64,000 nucleotides of DNA from Heliocidaris erythrogramma. Its lineage: Eukaryota > Echinodermata > Echinoidea > Camarodonta > Echinometridae. Shown here piece after piece: positions 9,973 through 22,707 of this stretch (the stretch's first letter is position 1; each line of letters opens with the position of its first letter). Location of the stretch: positions 11,114,974-11,178,973 of the forward strand of contig CM046853.1 of NCBI GenBank assembly GCA_025617745.1, read 5' to 3'. The notes under the pieces are model-generated. The model searched no databases, was not told where the DNA came from, and was given only the letters and a program-made list of their open reading frames with translations. The position numbers and the translations under genes are program-made.

Positions 9973-12900
9973 AAATGTTCACAACAAATTCTCACAGGTC
10001 TCATATTGCCATTGCATATTGCTCACAGATGATTTGAGGTGAATAATAAAAATGTGAGGCTTCTCAAGCAACCCTGAAGTAACAAAGTAAATTCATACTA
10101 AATTCTGTCAAAAGATTTTGCTTTCTTATATCCACATGAAAGTTCATACTGTATAGAGGTGAATAAGATGCAATCTTTGGTTTATTGGTGAAAGCAATAC
10201 ATGGAAATGAGTATTGATTAATTGCAATGTTCTCAATCCCAACCTCCACACTCTCTACATCATGGCTGAACAGTCTGTACGACTGTCAATATAATCATTA
10301 TTGAAACCAAGAAGAAGGAATAGAGGGACCAGAACAGCGGAAAGTCAAATGCCTGTGTTCCAAAGACGTGAGCGTTGTCAAGGATACCACTCAATTCACC
10401 CAATAATTAGATTTCTACTTTCTTACACAATTCGCATGAGAATGCACATGCGCTAATGGTATGAAAGTAAAGATACCAAAAGACACTTTGAGAGGAAGGT
10501 GTTTTCTTATTAATAATAACATGTCTTTGTTAGTGTCCTCAAGACAACCACATACTACTTCTTAAAATTATCCATCAAGTACAGAAATTCTCAATAGTTA
10601 TGTATTTCTTAATCTAATGATATATTCAACTTTCAAGGTAGAATTTTCTTGCAGCTAGGCCATGTAAGTTGCTTATATTTGCGTATAAGATACACAAGTA
10701 ATTGCCTTCAAAATTTACTCACATACATGTATAACCAAAATTCTTTGGCTGAAAATTAAAAAAAAAAAAATCATTTTTATAGGAAATTCTATCCTCTATA
10801 GTAAAACAGTACAGTAATACAATTAATACATGTAGAACTGTGATGTCTGTGAATTTAAAATGTGTTACAGTGAGATATATATTTTTTTTGGGGGGGCGGG
10901 GGGTTAGACCACACGTAAATGGTATTTGCTTTTACTAAACATTTCTTTAAAAACACAGATGAACCTGAAAATGATAGAAAACCATCATTAAACCCAATTC
11001 ATTATTAAATATAGATTACAGGGATTTCAAAAAGACTTGAATATAGTGTGCTAAAATAGACTAGGATTCTGTTAATGTGCAGCTATATGCATATTTATAG
11101 ATTGAGCATTTTCATATGTTTCACAACTATATATCTCATATGAAAAGAAGTCCTTGATTCCAATTTTTTCAGCATATATATGCCGATTCTGTTCTTCATA
11201 TCTGAAATAAATCATTTCAGGATATTTTCATATTCGCCTTATTGCACAAAGCTAAATAAAAAATTGATTTTCATATGATTCTCCCCGAGTTTCATATGGA
11301 ATTGATTGCCTCATGTACTGCATGCGCAGTGGACGGCCGGCCCAAACTAGAGACAAAGACCATCTGGATTGGCCTCAAATATTAGAATTGACTCCAGAGA
11401 CCCAATTTGGTCATGAAAGAATGCAAGATCACACAGAATAAAGCTTGTATTGCCAGAGGTCAATGTGCTTTCTAGATGATAAATTAATGACCACACAAAC
11501 TCTAGAAATATTTCCTAACCATGGTCCGCCATATTCGCTTTGCCAATTGGCATGTTTGTAACAGATGCTATTGAACTTAATAATTCTACCACAAATTTCA
11601 TTTTAGGTGATTAATCCAATATTACTTAAATAAACTTTGCTCAGTAATGCATCTATTTCATCTATTTTTGCCCCTTTAAATCAATACTCCTTTAACCTGA
11701 TATTCTCTGGTTCACTTTATAGCTGGACTCTGCTGACGTCTGTATATTGATCATGAAAAACAATCTTCATAAATTTTCAATCGATAAATTTCACTGCCAT
11801 TATTCAAGTGCAATAACTTGTACTTCATTTGATATTTTTCTTTGCAAACCAAGAGGGGCTGATGTAGTTTTCTCAAACCATCTGCTTCCATTTACTCTTC
11901 TTTACATTACTGTTGAATTTCCACCAAAAAAGAAATTGGATACACAAAATATACATAAACACAATTACATATAACATTTTAATAATTAATTAATACAACA
12001 TTAACAACTGCAAATGAGCTAAAAAATCTAAAACATCAAGATTTGAGGTATCCATGTAAACTGTTAAACAGCTGATGCAATGATGAACATTTATAAACTC
12101 ATCAAAATTTTAATCTATTGCTCAGAGAGAAATCTTTTTAAGGGGATTAGAAAAAGATATATTTATGGAAACAATTTATCACTACTATTTCGAATGGAAT
12201 CCCAAGATGCTTACACAGAAACAAACAAAAAATTGTCTTGTTGCTTCCTGAAAATACTCTGTTGAACTAAATTGTGAGAACTACATGTATTGAAATGACT
12301 AATTTATCCATGATTGAGATTAATAAATTCCACTCCTTTCTACACGAAAATGCATATAGAGGTATGAGAATGCACAATTCTTGTTCAATTTCCTTTCCCA
12401 CCATCCTTGATGGATGTGCTGAAGAGGACCGCAGCCTCTTACATCCAGCTAACCTAACATCACACAGCAATGTCTACATACTCCTGGCCATCTTAACCTT
12501 GGCAAACCATGTCAATATCATTCCAGCTTATATCAGAACATATTAACATTCTGTTTACTCCCTGCATTCCATAAAGTAAAGTACACTGCCCAAACCAACT
12601 ATTCTTATCTCAAAAGCACTAGTCCAATATATACAGATATCTCACCAAAATCACTCCAATCTGTGATCGAGTTTACATTATATTTTCATTAAATACAAGT
12701 TATCAAAATATGTAAAGCCAGACCATATGGCAGAAATAGTTGATGTATTGGGATTTTTTTTCCTATTCCGAACTATAAATCAGCAGCCGGCATGGGGATA
12801 GGGTTGCATGCAGTGTATTGATTTTGGCATTTATTATAGACTGATTCTAAACTGGAATAAACACTCTTTTATTAAAGCTGTTTTAGGAGTAGACTGTTGT

Positions 12901-14515
12901 GCAAACAACAATTTCTATTACACAGATGATTCTAATTTTTTTTCTTTGTAGGGACTCTATAGTTTTTACATTGTCAATTCAATCGTTTTTTTTTTCAAGT
13001 AATCATAACAAATTTCAATTGCAGTACAGATGTTTTTACTGGATCACTCATATTTAGATAAAATATCTATCTATATTTAGATAGAATATACAAATGTGGC
13101 TATGCCATTAATATTTCATGAGATTAGATGAATTTTGAACAATTTCACATTAATTACTAATTATGGGAACTAAGACCACTGAACTCTCCTTCAGGAAAAT
13201 GAGATAGTAATTAGTATAATTTTCTTATTTGTCAGTTTAAATCTAAATCTTTTCCCTTTGATAACTGTAATAACGATGACTTCATTTCTTATTTTTGTAC
13301 AGGCAATACCTACATGTATATGCCGTTTCAATTTTTTAAATGTTTCTTAGTTTATGAATATAATAAAATAGAATAGGAACCCATCTATTCTACATGAGGA
13401 AACACTATTTCACATTTATCTATGACAAAAACAACTATAGAACATTGATCTGCATAAATCCCAAAGTAATAAATCATCAACCCTAATGCATTATGTGTCA
13501 TACAGCTGTGGAACAATGCATTTTTCCATAAGAAAAACCATTCCGTGATTAATGCACATCTCCAAATGAATTCCACTTTGACTTCTATGCAAACGCACCA
13601 ATGAATTTCCTAACCATATATCTTGCAAGAATGATTAAATATAATCACCAACATGGGCTATTCTCCCATCAATCCTGAACAGCCCTTGACAGAGGCTATT
13701 ACGAGAAAAGCAGTTTAAGACACGCTAAAGTGATGTAAACCTTAGATTTTTGGATATGTACATGTGTATTTGCGTTCGGTGTTGACCAAGTGGTAAAATA
13801 TGGCCTTATACGAGGGACTGTGCACGTTGATGACTGCTCCAGGGGAACGGTCCACAGACATTGGAAGCTTGAAATCAAACACTTTCATCTCACATAGAAA
13901 AAGAGAGCAAGAAAGAGAGCAAGAGAGAGAAAGACTGAAGGAGAGAAAGAGAGAGGGAGAGGGTTAGAGAAAGAGCTGCCGCAGCAAGAATGCTAGCTTT
14001 TTTTGCCATGTTTTCTCCCTTTTCCTCTGATCGGAGGTAAAAAAACATAGTTTGAGAGCGGGCGATTCTCAGCGGCATCATGATAATGCATAGATGAGAA
14101 GATTGATTGAAAGGAGAGAGTAACATGAGAGAAAGAGAGAGGTGCTTTGGGGCAAACAACATGCAAATCATGGGAAATTCAACACAAACAGAGTCATCAA
14201 AAGGTCAGGGTATCCGTTAGCTAAATGCTTTCAATAGTGTGCATACAAGGATGATTTGAGGCATACACATACAAAAACACCAAAAAAAACACCAAAAAAC
14301 CCAGAAAATTTTACTAGAAATGTGACTGAAATTGCAGCATTATTGCTCGATTTCTATCCAACCACACAATACTTTACAGGTACATGTATATTGTAACCAC
14401 AAGATATATACATTCAAATAGGAGAAAGATTATTACTTAAAAGAAATAACTAGTATAACCAGGTAATATACTGGTACTTTCTGCACACAATTATACAGAT
14501 CTTCATCTTATTATT
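9973..14515. other. Gene-free AT-rich DNA with purine and G-rich tracts
   Basis: A T8 run followed by G-rich sequence lies at 10883-10903. A GA-rich block lies at 13897-13970 and again near 14125-14142. CAAAAACACC-type short repeats lie near 14272-14300. A GC-richer patch at 11320-11350 contains GGACGGCCGGCCC. No exon with splice sites and a recognisable product was found. Confidence 0.5.
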
Positions 14516-14544
14516 ATGCTCTATATTATGTTAATATAGAGCAT
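14516..14544. repeat. Perfect short hairpin
   Basis: ATGCTCTATATTA is followed by a 3-base loop and its exact reverse complement TAATATAGAGCAT. The stem is 13 bp and AT-rich. There is no downstream T-run or gene to make it a functional terminator. Confidence 0.7.
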
Positions 14545-14884
14545 ATAGAGCTATATTAACAAACAAACAAATAAGATAAAACCCATCTCCTTCTTTTCTT
14601 CATTTTTACTCCAGATTTCAGGCTAAATTGTCCTTTCTAATAACTTGGTGAATATGAATTTGAGCAACTCCTACAGCAGTACGTCTGACTTTTAGAAATT
14701 ACCCCAAAATCAAATCAATTTATGCTCATCAGTTCCTAAATTGTGCATAAATCATTCTCAAAGTAACTGAATTTAAAGATATTGCATGAAAATTTGAACA
14801 AAAATAATGATAAATTCTCAATTAAACTTTAGGACAAGTCCTGCAGCACCTTAAAACTGGCTAAGCAGCTTGAAAACACAATGC

Positions 14885-14980
14885 TTAAAGATGAAGTTAA
14901 GTTCTGGTCATGACATTACATTGTGAAAGAAACTCTCTCAAAGCATTTGGGAAAGGTTGATCATATCTACATAATAATTT
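14885..14980 (-). mobile_element. TTAA-flanked MITE family, partial reverse copy
   Basis: It starts TTAAAGATGAAGTTAAGTTC and continues TGGTCATGACATTACATTG. It matches the reverse complement of the right end of the element at 30003-30380, down to the word AAAGGTTGATCAT. Only about 95 bp of one end is present. Confidence 0.75.
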
Positions 14981-17900
14981 GTGTACACTGAACTCACATT
15001 CTCTTTAATATTCATATGTGAGCCTGTGCATTTTAATCTGTACCATCAACTAAACAGTACCCTTTTAAAAAACATTTTTGGGTAACATCAACAGATTTGC
15101 TGTAGATATTAGAATGACAGACTTATGCAAGGCACTGATATAAGAAATACTGGTTTTAGATTCAGCAAATGTTAAAACTACCTTTAAAAAAAGTGGCTAC
15201 GCAAACACTATACATCGTCGATTCCCTCCAAACGAAGTGATGAAAATTGAACTTGATCAATGACTATTGGCTGTCAGACTCACTCTAAGCGCACTCTCTC
15301 TCTTTCTCTCACTCTCACTCGTCCGCAAAACGGTCTCGTCATGATCCAATCGATGATGATTCTGAAGTAATTTACATCCGACAATATGGAAAGCACTTAT
15401 GGCAACCCCTTCATTGATTACATACATGAAAGCGTGCCGTATGATTTGTGCAAATCTCTACAACTTAAGGAGTCTAGCATTTCATAATCCTGTTCTACTG
15501 GAATTAGGCATAACACTAGGGATTCAAATGTGAATATCAAATAGTTGGAAACTGCAGTGCGGCTGATTTTAATAGATTGCTATTATTAGGTAGAATAAAA
15601 TCAAAGATATCGTTATGGGATGCAATGACATTTCATCCGTGGAATTAGAGAAATCAGGCGAGCAACGGGTAAAATGCATGTTCATTTCAATTAATGATAT
15701 CCTAGCTAATTCAATCAAATTTTGCAGCCAAATTGCTGAAGCACAAGCCAATTACACAAAAATGTTTGAGTGATTTCATAATGATCATTCAGTGGCCACT
15801 GACATTATTGAATTCATTACAGCAAATACGTGACAGTACAGTTGTTTTATGTATTGTTGTGTGCTCGGCATAAGGGGGTCAGTAAACTTAATGTTGCAAA
15901 TGAGAGAATACATAACTTTTATAAGCCATTCTGCTGGGCATATCATGATACAATAACGTCATTAAACATTCAACATGAACAGCCTACATGATTATTACTA
16001 TCACCTGAGCCTATGCATGCCAATTTGAACATGTATGTAAGGTTAGAATCATGCAGTGCAAAGAAAGAGAGAAAAAAGCTTATGCACTTGTAGTCTCATG
16101 AATTAGATCTTGAAATATAATTTATAGTGACCAACAGGCTCTATATGCAGACTAAAGATAAAAAAGTATATAAAAATTATTACAAATAAACATAATACAA
16201 GAAAAAATATATAACAAAATGCAAAATATATATGAAAGAAATGTAGAATTTATTACAACACATGAAAATATATGACAGAGAAAAGGAAGAAATATGTAAG
16301 ATTGATGTAATTAAAAACAAAGAATAATGTAAGGAGACTTCTTTCATTTTGCTGACTGCTTTGTATGTTTTACTCAATATTTTTCTTTTTAATTTCATAT
16401 ATAACAAAGTAACCTATTTATGAAGAGTAAAATCAGAGTGAAAATGCAAACCAAAGTACACTTAATCATGTGATACTCATGTGAGCATCTCTATCAACTC
16501 TCTTGAGACACTCATTTTCTCAAGTGTTTTTAACATCTCCCTAGTACACATTAGACTGTTGGCATGACAACTAGATCACTACTCGGGCATTTAGATGACT
16601 CCTAATTGGCTTCAGCAATTAAATCATTCATTCCCTTCATTAAGAGTTATTTATTACCTCCATAATAATCTTTTGCTAGGGCCAATTTTTGCTCTCCATG
16701 GTATGGCATAGCTCTAATAACATTCATACACTTTTTGATCGACTGACAGTCATAAAAAATTTACTGGGAGTTATGTGTATGATCACGCTACAGATAAAAA
16801 AAATCAACATGCATTTAAATAATATATTCATGATCATGTTGCAATAGAATCCAAATGTACCATCAATAGACCGCTTCAGTAATGTATGCAAATTTTATAC
16901 ATATACCTTTCAAACAAAGGTTGTTCTTGACAACCTGAAAGCTTGCCGGACATAGCAACAAATAATGTATGCAAACTGGATTCCATGCATTGAGGCTCAT
17001 TTATGAAAAGCAGGTTAATGGAATAGCTCGTCATTAGGTGCTCAGCGAATATATTTGCATAAATTTGTATACATAACAGAAGCAGTCTATTCATTCATGA
17101 TTCATTTATGTAGAAATTAAAATGGTGTTCATAAGAAACATTCAAGGTCAAAACCAGAAAGACCTGGAGGTCAAACCAACAAGGTCATACAAATACAGTT
17201 TTACTAGTACTGAGCATGATGTTGAATGCAAAGTTGAATTCAAACAATACATACAAATCAACATGCCATATGATAAACACATCACATTTCAAATAAATTG
17301 AGGCAAATGCAGTGATGATTATACAGCCCTCCCTCATCTAATACATGTAGTACCACCAAGACCCATATGTGCCATGCTTTACCACTGTCATGTGACATCA
17401 GAAGTTGTTAGCGATCGAGGCTAATTCATTTGACAAACGCTGATTAGATATAATGGCCATTAGGAGTTCAGCTGGGTTACAATACATGGCCTCTTCAATA
17501 CCCATAATAGGAGTCATTTTTTGACACATGTAGGTCACATGGAGAATGGAGGAAGAAGGATGGTGCAGTATCATTTTAGGGTGATGACAAGAAAAGGCAT
17601 CCCAACCCATGTCAGATAAAAATCAATATCTAGGTATACATTTATCAAAAGTAGCTGCGGCAATATGAACTAACATGATTTGGACTTGAATCAGAGCTAT
17701 ATAATGCTGAGCGCCATAATGAACTAAAATTTGGGAGGGTATGTGGTGGGGTGAATGAACATGATTTGCAATGTCAAAGTATTAATGGAAAATATGGTTA
17801 AATGTTTTACCTCTTTCTAGAAATATGTTCTTTTCTGATTCTGATCACAATTGATAACAAATACTTGAATGTCTTTCAAAATACAATGTTTAAATGTTTT

Positions 17901-18562
17901 CTTTATGATTTTACTATTTATGCAATATGATTCTCATTTTTGTTATTCATAATTTGATAGCATTAAAATGTGTTCAAGTATTACATTAAAAAAGTAAAAA
18001 TATATCAACTGATGGGTTGATGCATGAAGTTAAATGTATTACGTATGGCAAGAAGGCTCACTTTTAACTAATTTATAAAAGGGAACTAGTGTAGGATTTG
18101 TTTATATTTTTAAACATTACTCTATATCGATTCCAAAGCTTATGCCTGAATGTAAAGAGCAAATCAACCATATATGGAAAATACAATAAAGAAAAAAAAA
18201 CTGTTTGACTGTCACTTTCTTCATTACACACAGTTAAAGTCAATTATTTCAAATTAAAAGATCTCTAAATCAGATTGAAGAAGTCACATTTCTAATCAAG
18301 TGGAGCCACTTTCATTTTTGTTTAAAAATGATGGTAATTGAACTAAAACCAGATATAAACCCTGATAAAGTATTCCCCTATACTCTTCAACATTTCTCCT
18401 TAGATTGCGGTGCTGGCAAAATATTTCATAACAGAAAGTAATAAACATCAATAATAAAGGAGGGAGGGTAGCTTGGGAAAAAGTAATTCGGATCAAATCA
18501 GCTTTTCCTTCTAATGATAATATCTCTATCCTTCTTGATTTCTTTCCATTATTTCCTGCACT
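14981..18562. other. Gene-free AT-rich DNA
   Basis: Short CT-rich sequence lies at 15290-15322. A 14-base palindrome TCAGTGGCCACTGA lies at 15789-15802. Locus 1 of a paired-motif family lies at 16940-17033 and is listed separately. No exon was recognised. Confidence 0.5.
16940..17033 (+). repeat. Paired motif GCTTGCC-GACATAGCAAC ... AATAGCTCGTCA, locus 1
   Basis: AGCTTGCCGGACATAGCAAC at 16940-16959 is followed after 62 bases by AATAGCTCGTCA at 17022-17033. The same two words in the same order and strand occur at 44792-44874 and 60477-60571, with little similarity between them. The function is unknown. Confidence 0.5.
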
Positions 18563-18632
18563 GATCTCTCTCTCTCTCTCTCAACTGCTTTCTCTCTCTT
18601 TCTTTCTTGCTCCCTCTCTCTCTCTCTTTCCT
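18563..18632 (+). repeat. CT-rich microsatellite
   Basis: Two (CT)n tracts are separated by AACTGCTTT and a CTTTCTTTC section. It is a pure simple repeat with no gene content. Confidence 0.85.
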
Positions 18633-19005
18633 TACGTGACCCCTCTACTCCTAAGAGGGGCCCTTCAATAAATTAATGAGATCAGAGCCCCCATTCCACC
18701 TCTCCAATCAACCCAAGTGTTATATAGTCATCTTAAGTAGATATGAAAACAATCCCACTGGGGAATTTTACATTTTGGACTTTAGTTCTTTCGATCCATA
18801 ATGTGCAGACACTTGAGATGTGCCTGTTTAAATAAAATACACATGTCATGATGAGTTTTATCATGTTTAATCAAGGATATTTTGGGAAAAAAAAGAATAT
18901 ATGGGTTAAAAAAATCTTCATTTTGAATATTTCTTTGTTTCCTCATAATGTATCTGACTTTTTCTACTTTTCTCTCCATTTGTCTATTCCTCTGTATATA
19001 TGCAT

Positions 19006-19191
19006 GTCTCTCTCTCTCTCTGTCTATTTGTGTCTGTTTCTTTCCCTTTGTCCCCTCTTATCTCTCTCTCTCTTGCTTTCTCTGTTTCTTTCTCTTTGTC
19101 CCCTCTTATCTCTCTCTTTGTTCTCCCACCCCTTCACTCTCTTTCTCTCTCTTTGTCTCTCCCTGTCTCTCCCTGTCTATCTCTTCCTCCT
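19006..19191 (+). repeat. CT-rich minisatellite with a 49-bp tandem duplication
   Basis: Within a pyrimidine-only tract, the segment starting GTTTCTTTCCCTTTGTCCCC at 19035 recurs at 19084 as GTTTCTTTCTCTTTGTCCCC, a 49-bp period. All three plus-strand frames stay open here only because CT repeats lack stops; the long Leu/Ser frames are artefacts. Confidence 0.8.
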
Positions 19192-22100
19192 TTGGTTACC
19201 TTAATCCTAAGCTTTCTGATATTCAATCATGAGCCCATTCTGCTAAATCTGGGATAAGCCTGGATCTCTAGCATCCTATCAATCTAATACTAGTCTCAGG
19301 TGGATACCGATTCTCCGTAAGTAGACTCACTCCAAGGCTGAGTCATCTTACAAAGATGATTATAACGAGCGTATCAATTACCAAAGTATACAGGGATGAT
19401 ACTGTTCCCCTTCAATCTTACAGTGCCTATACTTAACAAAAGGAAAAATAACTACTTATACTCTTTCTTACTTGCCGACTTGAAAAATGTAGTCGTTATA
19501 AACACCATGTCTCCCCCAAATGCTTCTGCTGATTACATAGGATGCAAAAAATAAAGACTTCAATTTCTTGGAAAAACAATAATTTCACAACACTTTGTAA
19601 ATAAAGCACGCTCTGCATTTTAATGACTTTTTTTTATGCTTAGCTCAAAGATAATGCACAATATTTCAAAACTATGCATTATTCATTCCTTCGAACAGTG
19701 GTATGTTTACATTATGAGAAAAAAGATTCATGAGAAAATGTAACAATGCAACTGCCCCCCCCCCCCCCATAAAGAAAAGCTTAAGAACAAGTTTTAATAA
19801 GATTTACGTTCCCTCACAATCCCAGTCATTTACAGGGAGGGGGGTGGGGGGATTATAAAATTAAAAAATACTCTTAGCTTTTCTCCTTCTGACTCTGGTA
19901 ACCTCGTACATTTAATCTTAGAACTGCAACTTTCTGTTTGTTTCATAGAAAATAGAGAGATAGAAAATAAGGGAAAATTAGAAAAATATCCTTATTTTAA
20001 GAATGCTAAAGGTTGCTCCAGTCATATGCAATACATGGCTGCAGTGGCCTTATTGCTGGTAGAAGCTAAAATCTAAAAAGAAAGAAAAAACAGTTACACC
20101 TGCAAGCCCTCAGTCTAACTTTATTGTGATCAATAACGTCTGTATATTTGTAATTCATCACTCCACTGGCATTAATGATCAAATACAGTCTCTTGATATT
20201 TACTATAAATCTGGAAGTTCAAAGCTTGAAGCAATGAAATGGCATAAAAGGGAACCTTCTAACACTAATTACCTTTCAAAATTAGACTAATTCACATCTA
20301 AGCCCTTTGTGTTTACAACACTCTGCATTAAAACTATGCACTTCTATTTTGCTAAACAGTTCACTTACCATAACAGAGTAGGCCAATAAAGGCAAAAATA
20401 AAGTAACGTCCTCAAATGATTAACCTCTCACTGCATGCTTACCTATAAAAACCGTTGATCAGTATGTAAGGGGGAGGAGGGAATCAAAGGCATGCCATAA
20501 AAACTATGTCAGTGCATTTTTCATTTATTATTCACAAAATGCCATTAAAGAGGTGAATAGGATGGAGTTCCTTTGGGCCTTGTTATGGTTTAGACTTCCA
20601 GCATGGTGAATACGTCGTAACATCCTGTCTAATGGAGGCTAATGTTAATCAAAAGAGACAAGAACATCTGCCAGAGGTGTACTTGCATCACCTCTGAATT
20701 GACAAGACTTGTTTTAATTTGCTAGTTGCAGACCATCTCGCTTGAAATGAAGGGCTGCAGGTGATTAAAAAAAGGAGATTGTGTTTGCTGGCATCAAAAT
20801 GCATGCTCTACCAGCCTCTATTGTTTGCTATTAAACTGAGTTCAAACAGTCCGTCTTTTTTTCTTACGGGGATGGGGCAAATTTGAAAATGGAGTCTAGT
20901 GGCATAAAAATGTCTCTGGTACAAATCTATAGCCATTTATAGACAAATGCATGAAATGCATAACCTTTCACATGAAATTTAGTAGAAAGAGAGAAAGCAA
21001 AATCACAATGTTTGGACTTCAAGGATACATAGTATTTTTCTATTTTTTTCTATCTGCCATACATGTGTATCATTCCTTGATAATTAAAATGTTTAATATG
21101 AATTTACTGGAAGACACTTTCATCTAAATTACATAATAACTATGAGGATTTCTTTTCTCCATTGTGTTATTTTTCAAAGTCATTTTGGAGGGAATTTCGT
21201 TAAGATATCTTTACAAATTTTGTATTCAACAGGAGTTAGTTCTTACCCCATGCAAAGTTAGACCTATAAACTACATGGAATTTTTTTCTGCCCTTTCTTT
21301 TAAGCCCACATTACACCTTTGTAAAATTATCAGAATTTAATATTCATTATCAAATTTCCAAATGATCAAATGAATCATAAAATCAGAATTGCAGGACATA
21401 GTTTTTCAATGCGAGCAGTAAACCTACAACTTACAAGTCAGGCACTGTGAGAAATAGCACTCTCTCACCATCCCAATTTGCTGCTAATAAGGCTTTCTTC
21501 TTCAATTTCTTCCCAATATTCCTCAAATCTCAATCACAGTGTGCAATGAACGTGAGACAGGTTATATTGTCTATTACTATAAAGAGAAACTCTTTGAGTT
21601 ATAAAAATCTTATATTTCATACGATATGTCTGTATGTCAACAAGTTCCAAATTGAGACCGCTCAATGCAGTCCCACCATGTCTATATTTGTTTACCAATC
21701 CACTAGCCCTACAGGGAGGTGCTGGGTTCCTTACAGTTTCTAAGAATTGCTTATTATCCTGCACTGAGATAAACAGACAATCATTCACCTACCCCATTTT
21801 CCATCCTGCATTAGCCCAACTTCCATCAATGCTTTTTATAGGAGTAGATATCTAACCCCTTTTCCCATTTGGAGTTGAAAAATTTGATAATTCTTTAACA
21901 AACTTCAAAGAATAGTTGCTTATTCTTAAAGAACCTCTATTGTCATTGTCTAACCTCGTAGTTTGTTCCTGTTTTAAAAGAATATTGTTTATTTAAATAA
22001 AATGTTAAAGAAAATATGATACATATTTGTAATAATGGTTGTGGAGGTCACAGAAATTGCAAGCACACTAATACAGCAAGATAGCTACAATGATGATGTA

Positions 22101-22195
22101 AATGTTATGATCCAACTTTTGCTATTGCCAAGCTTTATTTCTTCAAAGATACATGATTAGGGTGAGGGTTGCGATGGAGGTTTGGGCTAGGTTTG
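19192..22195. other. Gene-free; C14 tract and a possible regulatory patch
   Basis: A run of 14 C lies at 19755-19768, and a G-rich stretch (GGAGGGGGGTGGGGGG) near 19836. Bases 20560-20870 are less AT-rich and contain an AGAGGTG...CACCTCT inverted pair near 20675, reminiscent of paired T-box half-sites. No exon was recognised. Confidence 0.45.
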
Positions 22196-22707
22196 AAGGG
22201 AAAATCCACGCTGGTATTAAGTTGATTTGAATAAAAGCATAAAAATTAGAAAAACAGATTAGTGAAAGTTTGAGCAAAATCTGAAAAGAAATAAGAAAGT
22301 TATGAATTATTGAAGTTGTAATCAATCAAACACAAATTGTCAAATCTGTTACATAGCTTGCAAGCTTCTCTCCCATTTCCTCAGTACAGAAAATTTCAGA
22401 AATTTCCGTTTTCTTAGTTTTTGATGACAGTATAGATCTGTTTCATACATATGCAATGATTATAAGCTGCATGTATGATTGAATATTTTCTTTATAGAAA
22501 ATGGAAATTAATAATTTGTTTGGTTACGGGGCAACTGGGAGAGGAGCTCGCAAGATATGACACGGAAGTTGTGTCTGATTGATTACAACTTCAAAGATTC
22601 ATAACTTTCTCATTTCTTATCATATTTTGCTCAAACCTTCACTGATCTGTTTCTTTAATTTTCCTGCTTCTTTTAAAACCAACTTGTAATCAGGGTGGAC
22701 TTTAAGG
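22196..22707. mobile_element. Foldback element with ~180 bp inverted arms
   Basis: The left arm (22196 to about 22381) starts GGGAAAATCCACGCTGG. The reverse complement of the right arm (about 22532-22707) starts CTTAAAGTCCACCCTGATTAC. Shared internal words include CAGATTAGTGAAAGTTTGAG / CAGATCAGTGAAGGTTTGAG and AAGAAAGTTATGAA / GAGAAAGTTATGAA. The arms are diverged but colinear and the spacer is about 150 bp. There is no coding frame. It is a non-autonomous foldback or long-TIR MITE. Confidence 0.85.

Noticed and set aside
18296-18360. Minus-strand TATATCTGGTTTTAG, considered as the IWFYDK part of DCP1
   Set aside because: The frame stops directly after Phe and the preceding residues do not match the conserved FLLYRN stretch.
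18848-19257. Three overlapping plus-strand frames of 85-118 codons
   Set aside because: They are Leu/Ser/Phe-rich products of a CT minisatellite, open in all three frames because the repeat lacks stop codons.
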